A stretch of DNA of 64,000 bases, taken from NCBI RefSeq assembly GCF_964340395.1, contig NC_135553.1, positions 21,500,949 through 21,564,948 on the forward strand, given 5' to 3'. Positions 11,507 to 26,200 of the stretch are shown here, piece by piece. Position 1 is the stretch's first letter, and each line of letters starts with the position of its first letter. A program made the position numbers and the translations under genes. Source of the DNA: Glandiceps talaboti (taxonomy: Eukaryota > Hemichordata > Enteropneusta > Spengelidae). The notes below the pieces were generated by a model, which searched no databases, was not told the DNA's origin, and worked only from the letters and a program-made list of their open reading frames with translations.

Positions 11507-12490
11507 GTGTGCAGTCTTCTAACATTCAGGTTTTCACTATGTGTTTATTGTACAGGCTAATTAGCTAATGGAGACGTTCTCACTTTCGGTCAATTTTCGA
11601 TCTGTTCGATTACAATGCACGCGCGCTGCATGGTATCGCACGTTGACAGCGACAACATTGAAAGAATGGATAAGTAGTCAACTGGAATGAAATAGCAAAT
11701 AAATTCGTATAGATAAATATAAATAACAGTACTGTAAACTGAGTTGCTTTTGATTCACAACTAAAATACAGTGTTCAGCTTATTTCAATTTTTTTTCACA
11801 GCGCCACCATCGGTCACAATTCCAAAGTAAACCACCTATCATGGCCGTGGGTCGGGACAAGCACTTTTCTTCTAGCGATATTGTTTTTATACTAAATTTA
11901 CTGTTAGCAAACATGCAGAATAGCCAGACGGACACTGCGACACTTGTCTGTGAGACTTTGAGATTATTTTATGATAAATGATTGATTTAAAAGGTAACTA
12001 TGCGAAGAGGTATTTTGAATTCCTAATATCAAATCACAGTCCCTCTATCACGTGATAGAGGGATCGTGGTCCTGTGTAAAAATTCGGAATAGTAGTGGTG
12101 TTTTTTTTTTTTTTTACGAAGCCGCCGCTAGGTGGCGATATCATTTTGCTCGGCACCTTTGGCTTTCCGTTTCACGCTCTGCTTTCACGCGCCACAGAGG
12201 GATTGTCATCCTGTCAGTTTTCAATGAACAGTAAATAAAAAATTAAAAAATTCAATCGCTATACGTTAATGAAGCATGTTCGTGTATCCGTCACCAAGTA
12301 AACATATATAAGCAAGTTCAAAGTCGACGCGTGACTCAATTACTCTGCAATGAATTATTCTGTCCTTTTCAAGGCAAAGAACATGTAGGTCTAATATTAA
12401 TACTTTGCATAGAAATATTAGTGGGTATTTGTACGCATATTGCAGGTTATAAGGATAGGACGTTCATCTTATAAGAATTAACCAATAAAT

Positions 12491-12557
<67 letters not shown>

Positions 12558-13471
12558 TTTATAGTTAAGGTCTTCAAATGAACGATATAGATATGTTAAC
12601 TTTATGAACTTTATGTCAAAATGACAATTTACCAATTATACAACTTTCAATCATATCTTGAAATTAATTAATAGGTTCTGGACAGTTTTAGTGATACTTT
12701 ACAAAACAAACAAACAAACAAACAACCAATAAACCAACCAACCAACCAACCAATCAACCAACCAACAAACGAAACAAACAAGAAAAGCGTTATCGTCACA
12801 TACACGGGGGGGGGGGGGGTGGCATTTGACCATGTGACGTTGAGACAAATGATATATGAATTTGTTGACTTTGACCAGTACCTTTGATAGACACTTTTTT
12901 TGATGTACCTTTTTAAATTGTACGTACGTACGTATGTCACTTCGACGTTGTTCTCTATTATATTATCAGTGTATGCTGGCGTGATTTGGTCACCATGAAC
13001 ACGGTGACGAGTCTATTCTTTGCCTTTTTGAAAACAAATAATGATGTTTTTGAAAATAAAATTAATTATATATAACTATGATTTACGATATTATATATAT
13101 CGTTAACCATGCAGTTCTGATCCAACTTATATATAGAACCTCAGAGTAAAGTAGCGAAAGCTAGCTAGTGCAGAATTGTTGGAGTTGAGAGACAAATCAC
13201 TTAAGCTCTTATATAAAATTACATGTGTTTGAACACTTGATAAACTTCTTCGTATACACTTTGTGATACATCTTCCAAGCTACTGTTTATTTTCTCCAAA
13301 AGATTTCTTATTTTATATTATTACATGTAAAGCTTATGAAAACGTGTAACAGTACAGTAAATGTCAACTTTGCAATTCAAATACATCGATCCTATCAAAT
13401 ATATAATTTGTTTCGATGTTACATACATATGCTTGTAATTTGATGTCAAAGCTTATTCGTTGTTCATAATA
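11507..13471. other. Intergenic, no gene seen
   Basis: About 2 kb without a convincing gene. It holds a (TCAA)n tract, CAAA/CCAA-rich sequence at 12700-12780, a 13-G run near 12807, and a 46-codon ORF at 11841-11981 that I could not support. Confidence 0.4.
12491..12556. repeat. (TCAA)n microsatellite
   Basis: About 66 bp of uninterrupted AATC/TCAA tetranucleotide repeat. Confidence 0.95.
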
Positions 13472-14175
13472 CAGGTGCAGCCAACGAAGCTGTTCATGCA
13501 AAAAACTGTTCGTACACGATTTTTCAGCTTAGCTTGGCCAGAGGTAGGGGGAAATGGTCCGGTATTTCAGTAGGCAACATGTATTTCAGCTGTAAGATAT
13601 GGCAGTGGGCAAAGGGGACAGTTTTCGATATTTTTTCAGGAAGTTGTGAACAAATTTCAATTTTTTTTTTTTTACAATATTCAGAAGATGTAAATTAATT
13701 GTGTAATGCAATAATTATTTTTATGACCACGTTTGTCATCGAAACTGGCGGGGCAGTGCATTGAGATTGCAGCACAATATAATGTGTCAACTGACAACTA
13801 TTAATTATATTAGAAGGATAAACTGTTTTGTTGTGAGTATATCAAATAACATCCTGAGTAAATTTAACATTGGGGCTTCAACGAATAGTGGACAGTGGCC
13901 ATATGTCAAGTAGAGGGTAGCGGAGAGAGGGGAAACCTTGGCAAAAATTGCGGGGAGCGGGCAGTGGGCAGGCAAATCTGGCGGGGGACATGTCGTGTAA
14001 TTTATCGCAGTGGGAGGGCAGCCACTCGTGAACAGCTTCTTTTTTTCACTTTCCCCCAATCTTGAATCAAACGTAAAATTACATGTATTGTATGTATAAA
14101 AAGTTTATTACTAATATTAGCTATGTTTGAACTTTCTGTAATAATTCCAGAAGAACAACTCGTTGGCTGCACCTG
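13472..14175. mobile_element. 704-bp terminal-inverted-repeat element
   Basis: The left end CAGGTGCAGCCAACGA is repeated inverted at the right end (TCGTTGGCTGCACCTG). A further inverted word (GAAGCTGTTC / GAACAGCTTC) lies inside. ATAATA is found directly outside both ends, but the right side runs into an ATA microsatellite, so the duplication is ambiguous. No transposase frame is seen; the interior is G-rich. Confidence 0.65.
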
Positions 14176-14279
14176 ATAATAATAATAATAATAATGTACG
14201 CGAGAACAAAACCATAAACAACAACAGGTGAATTAAAATTCATTCAAAAAACAGGTGCTACATGCATTAGTCTACATGG

Positions 14280-14711
14280 CATGGCTTACCGCGCCGCGCA
14301 ATGCGTGGGTTGGTCATGTGGATACACTGGCAACCGACTCAACTCGAAAGTGCAGACGCATAAGTAATTTAGCATTGATAGGTTAGTGACTTGGTTTTTC
14401 CCTTTTCGTAGTCTCATTACGTGTAAAATATCCTCGGAAAATATCCGGAATAAAATCATCCTACCCTATAGAGTTTTGGCGCGAAAAAAACAGGTTTCAT
14501 CCTCTGCATATAAATGATACAACTGGTTACGTACTTCCGGTTTCCTCCTGACGAAGCGTCGCCCATTGCATTACATGCTAGGTAAATCTGGACCAGCGCC
14601 AGCAGGCTTTCGCCGTGGATTTTGATTGGATTTGTCCGTACTACCGCCGTAAACACGGAGAAGGCCGTAGATTTAAGCAAGGAATTCCAACCATTTCTAT
14701 GGGGTCCTAGA
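14280..14711 (+). promoter_or_regulatory. Probable septin promoter and 5' UTR
   Basis: Sequence with visibly more CpG than its surroundings (GCGCCGCGC near 14290, several CCG/CGT words to 14760), immediately upstream of the septin start codon. An in-frame TAA at 14583-14585 precedes the ATG, with no other in-frame ATG between. No exact transcription start can be given. Confidence 0.4.
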
Positions 14712-14723
14712 ATGGAGTTCGAA
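14712..14723 (+). CDS. Septin exon 1 (start codon)
   Basis: Encodes Met-Glu-Phe-Glu, then donor GTAAGT at 14724. The start context is AGAATGG (A at -3, G at +4), which is favourable. The exon is very short; the alternative is a different first exon spliced to 14892. Confidence 0.6.
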
Positions 14724-17700
14724 GTAAGTCTCCGCACGAGATTTGTTATGTCAAAGTTTACAACAAGTGTCGTCTGGTGATTTGTTATGGCTGTGCACTT
14801 TACACATATGATATATCACACGTTGCACCGCCTAACGATCCCATAAATTTGTTCGTCGTGGTTTTAACGTCTGTTCTTGTTTGACTTGCAGGCAACAAAA
14901 CTGACCCAGGCGCAAAACGAAGGTAAGCAATGCAAAGCATAGAATCCAATTCCGTTTGTGAAATACAGGTGTGAGTTCCTCGTTGTCGAGGTCGCATGTA
15001 TGCATGCAATCGGCTGGTGTACAGTCATTGTCGTCGGTAAACCGATTTTTATCAATCACAGATTCATTTGATGGATAAATTTGATGCTATCAGAAGCACA
15101 CAGGTTACATAATGCTGAACCGACATAACCCGATGGGGTGGGGTTGGTAAACATTCAAAACATTTGACGTAAATCACATTGTCTGTGAGTAAATTAACAC
15201 ATGGCAGTGTTGGATTATGTAGGTACCACACCAGACGTAGAATGACTTTTGACGTTTACGGTTTAGCTCTATTACAATTCCGTCGTTCACTGCATAGACA
15301 TTTGCAAACACGAAGACGTCAAGTTTTAGTTTTGAGCGTGAATTTTTTTCCTACATTCTAAGCTTATTTCTACCATGATGATTCAAGGTATGAATTTCAT
15401 GTTTGAATTATCTCGTATATATAGAAAATTTACATGTTACAGTTTGATGCATACAATTTTGATTAAAAATGTATGAGAGTATTGGAAAGACGGCAGAATC
15501 AGAAATGTTGTTTTTGAAAAATGTTCGGAGGAATTTTTTTACAATTTAGTGAGCTCAAGGAGCTTTCCTTCACTAGTTGATGAATAAAATTTACATGTAC
15601 ATCCTCTACCATGGCTGTTTTATCAAAATATACATGAGCATGCATGATGTAGTAAATAAAAGTAAATTGATCATATTGCTATACATTGTCTAGTGTAGAG
15701 TGCATGGAATAGGTATGCAAGACAACCACTGCACCACCACTGAAATGGTAGTGATGTCTGAGGTATCCTAAAGGATACTGGCCTGTGCTGAGATTTTATG
15801 GGGATGAGGGTGGGGTGGGGAAGGGACACTGGGGTGGGGTGGGGTCTGGGAGTGGGGTGGCCCATACTGAGATTTTATGGGGGATGGGTGGGGTGTGTGG
15901 GAAAGGCTTGCAAATTGATAATAGTTTGAGATATAGTCTAGTACTCTGCGGCAGCGTGGTGTCAAATCTCAAGAAGAGATGATTCGATTACGATGTCACC
16001 TTGTCTTCTAAACTAGGTGAGATGGGAGTTGGAATATACGTATTGGGAATGGAAGTTGCAATAACCAACATATGGAGAGAGGGGGGGGGGGGGGTTGCAG
16101 TGGACTTTAGAATCATTCTAGGGTGAGATGGGGTTTAGGTATGATTTAACAGGTGTTGGTATTGGTAGTTCTAATAATAGCTATTTACCTATCTTTAATA
16201 AGTAGGACTACCTCATTTCACTACAATTTTCAACTTACATAGCACAGATTCTCTGATCCTATACAGTATCTCTGTGAGTTCCTCATCTGAACAAAATTTT
16301 ATGTTTACAATGGATTCTTGTTATAATATTAATACCTTTATTTGCTTTTTCCTTTTGTATAATCTGTTTATGTCTTTGTCTTGATCACTGTCATTTGGGA
16401 AGATTAATTTTGGGTTTAAAACAAACAGGTGTTAATGGTGAGATGGATAGGTAATAATTCCAAATTATCTAAATTTTCAGTTTTTCACAATTTCTTATTA
16501 AGTTGCACTAGCTGCTCCCTAATCTGGTTTTGTATTTAGATATAAGGACTTTCATAGCTCATTTGCTATTCGTCAAATATATTTATGACATTCTTGTTGG
16601 TATTCACACTTTAAAAGGGAATATTTGTAATAAAAATATCAATATTATAATCTGCACTTATCTACCAGTAAAACCTTTTGATATGAGACACACGACATTA
16701 TCAAAGTCATTTCAGTTTTAATGTATCAGAAAATCAAACACACGAAAGTGTCTTTTAACACTTCATGTTTGGAAGGAAAAGCCATTAAATATGATTGAAC
16801 AGTTGTTTTGTAGAGCCTTTTTACTATTTTATAGTGTGCTGAAAAACTTGAACATGACAGATACCCTGTAAAAAGACACCACTAAATATGAACACACAGG
16901 AAAGTATTCTAAATGTATGTTTACCCATCCTCATTTGTCAATATTGACAGATAGTGTTGATGGCATTGCATGTAGCCTTGAAAATATGAATAAATATTGA
17001 TGTTAAGTTGATGGGAATTCAGATGAAAGAATGTTGGCCACCCATATCATAAACCATGGTAGTAATGCAAACTAATTGTGATGTTTGAGTATGGTGTTAA
17101 TTATTTTAGTCTTGCATTACTGAAAAGGTATTGCCCATGCACTTATAGGATTAAAATCTAGGTGTGATGGGTCTGTTGTGGCAGAGATATAGAATATAAG
17201 AATATAATCTTTATTGCATCCGTTAAGAAAACTACATTTCTTCAGGAGAGTTTCTGCAATAAGTGTTTGGTGCTAAAAGTTTACAAACTAGAAAATATCT
17301 ATACTATATTTACTAAGTTGGTTCACAACAGAATGATCATCCCTGGTATGTAAATCCTTGAGATAACACTATATGCATTGCCATGACCCAGGATTAAAAC
17401 ATAACACAAATTAATCAAATCAATCAAACCGTGACATTTATAAAGCACATGCATCCAGAGCAGAGTAATTTAACTTGTTCACTGGCATTGAACAAGAAAT
17501 ACCAAATGCATGCATTGAAATAGGTTGGAATGAATCAATCAGGGAAAGCATTATTATTAATTCTTTAAAGTGAATAGAAATTGTGTGAATCTCCAAAAAA
17601 AATAAAAGATAGCTTTCAGGGAAACCAAAGCTTGAACTGCAGGTAGCTTATGACTATTTTCAGTTAATTTTTCCAAAATGTGAAGTTCATAAATTTTTTT

Positions 17701-20216
17701 TTTCTGCATGTGTGTCTATAGCATTATAAATGAAGTTTTGAAAATATGATAAGGGTAAAAAAAATTGTATTTTGCAAATTCAAGCCTTTGTTTTTCGATA
17801 TTACAATGGTTTGTGTGATCTTTGGCAGAATCTTAACACTGAACGAAAAAGTTCAATTCCTGCAGTTAAAATAGGAGTGGCAGTGTATTACCTGTAAGAT
17901 GTAAATTATGTGTTAAACAGACTGTATCTAGAAGTGGTGAGTTGTAAAGACAGCAGTGAACTTCACAAAGACATCCATTGTAGTAACTATGTCAATAGTA
18001 CATTTGAAAGTGAGACACAATAGTCCCTAGTGAAGTTATATGGGGTCCTGTAGGCACTATGAATATAAAGATGTGAATTGGTTTACAAGCCAGTCTTTGT
18101 CTACCCTCATTACTGTCACCTAGAATAGTATTAAACTGCTTTGTTGTAGATGTTAAACATGACAATAGTGTCAACTTTAAATGTAAAAAAATGCCCTCAA
18201 TACATGGAATCAAGTGATACCGAGACTGCATGAATGTCCCACTAGTCAGTGAAATCATGAGCATTTCAAGTCTTCCAAATTATGTGTGTTCAATTACTAA
18301 TGAAAATGTTTGAATTTTGGGTCTTGTTACAAGGCATTCTCAGTAAATATTATTTTATTCGCTTTTCCTAACTACTTCTTATACGATAAGGGTGATTACA
18401 AATATTTTTACTCTCTCTGAGAAGTAAAGTCAATTTATTCTTCACCACTCCAGGGTTTGTACCGCCTTAGGACTTGGGAATTACAAAAGAGTAACACACT
18501 CTTTAAATTCTTGCAAACAATTCCATTCTTGATTTGAAGCCTTTCTGTTAATAGTGTGTTATGTCATGGGGAGCTTAGATTGTAGGAATCATTGATTGGT
18601 TCTACTTCAAGTGGTTGAGGCTGAGTGAGGGATATCCTGATAGCTGTGTGTGAGTCTCCCAGGTGAGTCTCTACCTGGGTAGTAAAGGTATAAATATAAG
18701 TACAATGTGTACAGTGTGTTTACTAAGGTTTGGGACTCTGGTATTTAAAAAGAGAGAAGTGATACTTGGCCTAGATTTCTGGCATACTAGTACCTTGCAA
18801 AATGTTGGGGGAAAGAGAATAAAAATCCTTAAATGATGACTCAGGTGAAAAAAATAAATAACTCTGTGTTTCCAGATAACATGGCCTCAGAAAATAAGAT
18901 AGGTAGGGTAGGAGTTTATTTTATTTTATTTTGTTTCCATTTTTGAAAAAAACATTGCTTTGACCCAAACCAAATGAAGTGTCTGTCAGAATACCCCTGC
19001 TGTGATAGTTTGATAAAATATGTATAGTACATCACTGGGGAAAGAAAGCAGACTGCATGAAGGTCAAGAAGACTAAGAATTTCTCATCTTTTTTGTTTTA
19101 AATGTTTAAGAAAATGAAACACAAGTAGATTTTACTTGCTTTAATACCAACAAAAACACCAACGGTATACAACTGTGAGTACTTTTACCTGGATAGAAAT
19201 TAGAAAGGTTTGACTTTTAGAGAGAAAATAAAATAATCAGATTTAATACCACCATAGTCCAATGTTCATCTGGAGCAATAGTGAGAATGGAATCTGGTTA
19301 AAACTTTAAATCAGTGCTTCCCTTGCATTCAGTGAGAATTTTATAGGGAAACTCAATTATAAATGCTTAAGTTTGCCACCCTCGATAGAACAGTTACTGT
19401 ATATTTTGCTCCCGGGATCTAGTCTATGCACATGCATTGAATTGAGGTGTGCACATATGATGTTGATATAGGAATTTCTTTGAAGTAACAATGGTATTAG
19501 AGTAACATCTCATTCTTGTGTAAGTTTTTCTGTATGACTGTGATGATGTAATGAGAAGGCTAATTAGGTCTGTTTTCATTGCATTGTGTGGCTATAGTTA
19601 CCATTGATTGTACAGTAGTACAAATGGGAATACTTAAAGTATACACTCTTTCAAGGAGTACTTCTTGCTCAAGGAATATCTTCTAAATTGGTGAATCCAT
19701 TTAGGCACTTTCAACATAAAACAAACATTAGGTTTAATACTTCTGAGTTGTTGTACACTGTACCGAGTGCGCATTGTAATGGATTTCACAATGACAAGAT
19801 GTTATATCAGAATAGATGTCGCCATGGAAACCTTTTACTGTCGCTAAGGATTTCAGCTAAAAGTAAGATAGCAAAATATATCAGCATGGCAATATGGTGT
19901 AAACTGTGCTGTGAATAACAACTCAAGTTTTCGGTGTTCCATTATCAGATCTTTTTAACAATCACAGGGAATATTCAGTATTTGTTCAAATTATAATGTA
20001 ATGTGTTGGAAACTTTTAAGTATTCAATTTTAGTTTGTTATCCCTTTTAGTTAGACTGTCATAAAAAATTTGACATAAATGAACTTGCTTTTTGAATCTC
20101 ATACTATTTGACAAAATCATTGTTGCATTGAGAAAGCTTGAACTTTTAATATAGTTGTGGACAATTTCTTCATTTTTGCCCCAATGAATAATTTTAAATA
20201 CAAATATGTTGCATCA

Positions 20217-20260
<44 letters not shown>

Positions 20261-23200
20261 TCAGTGCAAACCTACATTTCCATGCTTTGTTCATAATGGT
20301 GCAAAAACAGGGTACATTGTCCTATGATAGCTAAAATTGCCTATTCCTTACGTGACGTAACAATTTGCTGGCTACTATACTAGTATCCTGAAACATGTTC
20401 TCTTGGACTGACTTCCTTTAATACTGTGATGAACTTTCTAATGACCTTGATTTTGGCTTTGAAAAATCCTCAAATTATAACCTACATATATATTGTGAAA
20501 GATGTGTAAAAAGTAGTCTTTACTGAAGTAACTTGGATGTAAGACATTTTAGTCGCAGGTACAGATTTAAAGAAATGACTGCAAATTTTTTAATACAAAT
20601 TGTGTTATGAGGAGGACAGCAATGAAGTTGGTAGACCTATGCCAACACCCCATCGTCGTAAACCAGTCTCTTTAATGGCAGACGCAGCGCTATTATTTCG
20701 CACTGTCGTGAAAGAAATAACACCTCTGATTTGCAAGAATGCAACACCCTTGAATTACAGTTTTAGTATTACAGGTATATCATTAGATTATGGATTTTTT
20801 TTCTCATTCTTATCAATTAATACTCTCAGCATGATGTACTGACTATACTAGTATCTCCTGGCAAGTTTAGTCAGATAGCTATGAAGTACTTCAAATTATA
20901 AGTGTAATGTTTCAATTAAAAAAGAAACGGAACAGAATGGGTCAGAAATATTAAGCTATTAGCATACTCATTGATATGTACTAAAAAGTCTAAATAAATG
21001 ATATTTTTAGAGTGGAGGACATTTACTGTATTTTGTACAATCATTATAGGCTTAAACACAGATGTTACCCACCTGTCTATATACAGTTCTCTGCCTTGCT
21101 ATTAGTATTAGTATTATCACATCAGCATGTGGAAAGATCTGTTTTAGAATGCTGATGAATTATACTATTTTTAAGTGGAGATTAGAAGATTATTCAGCAG
21201 TTACCAAATCTGATGTAGATAGTTGATCTCTTAATCCAATCAGTGATCCTGCTGTCAGTAGAGTGAAGTGACTAGAATTAGAATGTATTATGATATCTAG
21301 ATTTCAGTGTCACCTTGTAAGGCCTCCACAATGTAAGTCCTAGCTCTTATACTTCAACCAGTCCATGCAGTATTTGTGTTCTAATGGACTAGAGTTTGCA
21401 TTTGTGTAACCTAGTGCTATCTTTCATCGAATCTTTCTTGATTTGATACCATATGCTGGCATCCAGACTAGTATTTGTGTGTTTTATACAGGAAATGTTC
21501 ACACCAAGTGGTATTAATACTTGTGTGAACTAACCAATTGCAACTATCTGTCAATTTGTGATGGATTATTACTGACATGCATTGTTTACCCTTTGCCCAG
21601 TGCGGGTAGCACAGATTTCTGTGTTAGAATAAGGACTTTCCCTATATGTGAGTGGAGATGATGGCAGTATTCGTAATGTGTCGTATAGGAACTAGACTAA
21701 TATCACAGTACCTATAGCTATTCCAGCACTTAGTATTTCATATTGCAAAGTCTAATATACATGACAGAACTGACAAGCACAAATGCAAATACCCCTGAGT
21801 ACCCACACTGGAACTCATATGGCATTGGGTTGTTATTATTACATAAAAATCATACAGCGTGATCACACGATTTCGTGTGTAGCAAATAATTGCATCCTCA
21901 TTTGCATATCATTTGCATGCAGGTATGCAGTAATGTTTTCAGTAATGCACTGCAGTGAAAATAACACTAGTATGTGCATGCACACCAGTGCAAGTAATCT
22001 CTGGTCCATAATTTACAGTAACATTTGAAACAATATTCAGTATACATGTAGTTAATGGCTCAGTACTGTTTTTAACAATACCAGTGCTGCCATAGTAACA
22101 CTGTTTAATTAAAAACAACAAAAAACAAATTAAAAGTGTGGTAATGTGAACAGATTTAGAAGTGATTATCTTATCATAATCTGTAAGCTGATCTCATTAT
22201 GATACTTAGATATCAGAATAATCTCTTTTTAATCACTCATCATCATTGAATTAAAATCTCTTATGAGGTCCTAAGGGACGATCGCACAACATTACACAAG
22301 CTCAAAAGAGGAACTTTGTTCTTTTAGGACAAAACACCCTCCCCCTCTTCCCTCCCCTCCCCTAAAAAAAAAACGTTCATAAAGTGCGACATTGACATGT
22401 TTAAATATGGTGTAAACCACCATAAAAATTGTGGTGGTCACACCAGTACGAACGATGCAATGCAAAAATACGGTGGCAAACACATTAAAAAATACTAACG
22501 GTACCCAACACAAATACAGTGTAAATTTATCAACAGCCCAGTAGAAAATAGAGAACCTGCTATCATTGAAGGTGCTGGGAGTTTTCAAAATTTGGTTTAA
22601 AGTGCAAAAATGAATTTCAGCAATCGTATTGACGCCAGAGCCCCTTTCTTCCTTACAGAACGAAGTTCATGTATTGAGCTTGTGTGAGAATGTGTGATCA
22701 TCCCTAAATAGTATGTATACAGTATCGTATGTCATGAGAGGAAAATTCTCTAGAAATTTCAGTAGGGCTTCTCAAATGTATTTTACTATATATAAACACT
22801 TAAAAATAAGTTAAATGTAGAACGTGGCCATTCTTTGCAGGAAATGATAGGGTATTAAAACTGTATTAGTATTAGCTGTGACATACTAAATTCAGTTTGA
22901 AGGTAATTTATGGGGATAGTTTAGCTACTGAGTGCTACAAATGGGTGATTATGACCCTTTCATCCATTAGTGTTATTAGTCCTTACTAAATGAGTAACAT
23001 TGGTACTCTGGTAATTCTCTAGGAATAGACAGAACATTTATGCAGCAGGATGTAAGGGACAAGGGACTGAGAGATATGACTCACACACACTACTGAGGTT
23101 AATTAGTTATTCTAAGAATAATCAGTGGATGTCTAGGAATCATAGTTCCCAGGGAAAGGTGATCAAGGTCTGATGGGAACTGTTCAAACAGTGTCAGACA

Positions 23201-26200
23201 CATGGATGGTGAAATGACTCAACACAGCTCAAGGCCATTCCCATATGTATTGTCAAACATTGTATGTCAAAATCCTTATTTTGTTTTGAAAAATTTCCAA
23301 TTTTTAAAAAGAAGGGATGTCAGTGAGTCATGTAAACCTTTTCAAATATGAAACATCTCAGGTCAGCGCCGTCTGTGCTCCCTCATAGTTTCTCTAAATT
23401 TTATATCAGAAGTCATTTTTGGGGGGAGAAATTTGGACTTTGAGCAAAAATTCAGCAGTGGATAAACGAACTAAGCCAACCATAAAATTGCTAGACTCAG
23501 CAATGGATCTGTTCCCTTATGGTTTGAATAATGGGAATATGTCAAAATGTATTTTTCATGAGGAATTGTGAAAAACACAGTGTGGGAAAGTGATAGCTAT
23601 ACAGTCAACCGACTCATTTGCAATCCATGAAAATTTATCTGTGTTGAAAGAAATTTCATTTTAGGGCTGTAGTCGAATAAGTAAAGTATACATTTTTGTT
23701 ATATCAATAAATTTCAATTATATTTATGATATTCCAGAGAAAAATCTTTTAAATTTAGAGAAAAAAATAATATTACCTGAAGGCAATATCAACTTACTCA
23801 ACTAGGAAATGAATCAGCTCAGCTCAGCTCAGCTGTCATCAGTCATTTGAAATTACCTTTGATCTTTAAAAATATCATTAAATTTCAGTTCTTTTCATTT
23901 TAAAATGGAAGTGATAAATGTGTTTGTAGTCTGTAAGGATTATCAGTTCAAAATATTTTATTCAAGGAATTTTTTTTCTAAAATGCATTTATTGTAAAAG
24001 ATGAAATGAGGATACAAGGCGATATGCAGTGCAGAATATTGAGCATACTAAAATGCTGTCACTGGTGATTAATTTTCTTACCCCTGTGTTTATTACAAAC
24101 CTAACCTTTACTAACCATAAAAACTGACATCCAATGTTGGGTTTCCTATGTACATGTAGTTCATTTCATGTAAGTGTTCACAGGCTTTGTTTTATTCAAC
24201 CACATAGAAACCAGATAAGAAACTGCTTATACTACGCTTTAAGATTGCAAGATTGAATGAATACAGGTGCTTGCGACCTTTTGTTTTATGTGAAATGAAC
24301 CATTAACATGCCTCCATGCAGACATCAAATGCAGACATCAGAGCAGCAGTTTCCAAGCCAATGAACGTTAACATGAAACATGTAAAAATTGACATTTCGT
24401 GAAATGCTTTGAGAATAATACATGTTCATTTTGTACATGAAAATATAGTCTGTAAAATGCAGACATTTGTGCCACGCTCAGCCAGCACTCATCATCATCA
24501 CGACATGGTTGAAAAGTCTGATAGGGCTGAACAACATGATGTATGTTACAATCTAATAAAAATGTTGCAAATATTTATCATTTTCTTGAGAGAACATTAC
24601 AATACATTTCTTTGGAATTTGAACAATGATGTACATAATCATTTTAATATATATGCCTATTTTACTGCAAACTGAATGCATGAATAATTAGTACATGTAC
24701 TCGCATTTGATATATCATATATATGCAATCTCCCTGTATACTGTTTCCTTTTGTTCAAATGTATTTAGTTAAATAGACATTATAATAACAGACAATATTA
24801 GAAATCTGAGCTCTGAGAGAATAATATGATAATTGGGGCAAAACTTGGTCCTGATCAAGGATATATCCATGTAATATCATTTCAACTGACTATTATGATG
24901 ACCTTTCACCTCTAGTGAGGAAAGGTTCTGGTAAATATTTGTGTTTCAGATTTAGCTCTCCTTGACTATAACTATAAGACAACACAGTTTAAGTTTAAAA
25001 TACATGTGCCTCATTTGTTGTTGAGTATGTACTCTGTAGCTGTTCAGTAGTTGTTGGTTATTTGCCATCAAAGGGTATACAACCTTTTTTGCACTTCCAC
25101 CTCTGTCCCACTTACAATTTACATGTATTGTTTTTCAACATTGTTTTTCATTCATTTCACACCTATAACATGCAGGTGTTCTCCCAAAAAACTAGTTATA
25201 GAGTTGTGGTAAATTTGCAGAATAAAAGAATACATTACAACGTATAATTTTCATGTAAATTTTTTGTTACTTCTTTTCTTTTCAATCTGTATGATGGCCC
25301 AGCAGAGAAATTAGATGACAGGCATTTGTGCTCATCTTTAAGGATGTATTGAACTATAGAGGGCGCTCATCATAATTGAACTATATGTACAAAGTTGTAG
25401 CGTCGTACAGTGTCGATGTCACACACACATACATTTGTAGAAGAGTGCAAGTTAATTACACTGAAATTTAAAAAAAAAATGAAAATCGTAAGGTCTTTAC
25501 TATTGAAGTGTTTAAAGGGTGGGGGAGGGGGGGGGGGATTTACAGTTTACCTTGTCTGAAGGATGTATTAAGTTACATTAAAACAGAAATCCTTCATTGT
25601 AAGAATACCAGCTTGGTCATACTGGTGAAACTTCTAGACCTTGAGTTAATCTATGTATTAAAGTAGATTATAGCTGATAGTAAGGGACTTGATTACTAAG
25701 TTGCAGTCTGTGAAAACTGAGAGATTTGGACAAAGGAGTTCTAACACATGGTGCATGTACAATGCTTGTAACATGTACCATTACATGGTGAGGAAAGTTC
25801 AACATTTCTTAGCTACCAACTCTGGGTACCCAGTTACCCAGCCCATACTGATTTCATCATTACAAGCCAGATATTAAATAGCAGGTAATATGATTATATA
25901 GCGGTACACCACAATGCACTGTTGAACAGAGAGGTTGTTTGTGTTGGTGCTGTATTTAACTATATTAAACTTTTCACTTGTTTTCATAAATTTTTGCACA
26001 TTGTAAAATACACCAGTTTAAAATTACTGACCCCTACTTAAAGAGTAAAGTTTCAAACTGAGTTCAATCAAAGTACAAAAACAAGACAATCCAGACATAA
26101 GATGTCTGCACTATATGTGCTAAATATCCTAATACATGTAATAACATTTTATCATCTTTTAAATGCTGAAGTTAAAAAAAAAAAATAACTGGTTGTTTGA

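Noticed and set aside
11841-11981. 46-codon plus-strand ORF beginning Met-Ala-Val-Gly-Arg
   Set aside because: The start context is acceptable, but there are no recognisable domains and no splice evidence, and the length is within chance for this window.
22292-22588. 98-codon minus-strand hydrophobic frame
   Set aside because: It lies inside the Harbinger-type MITE and has no similarity I recognise. Probably chance.
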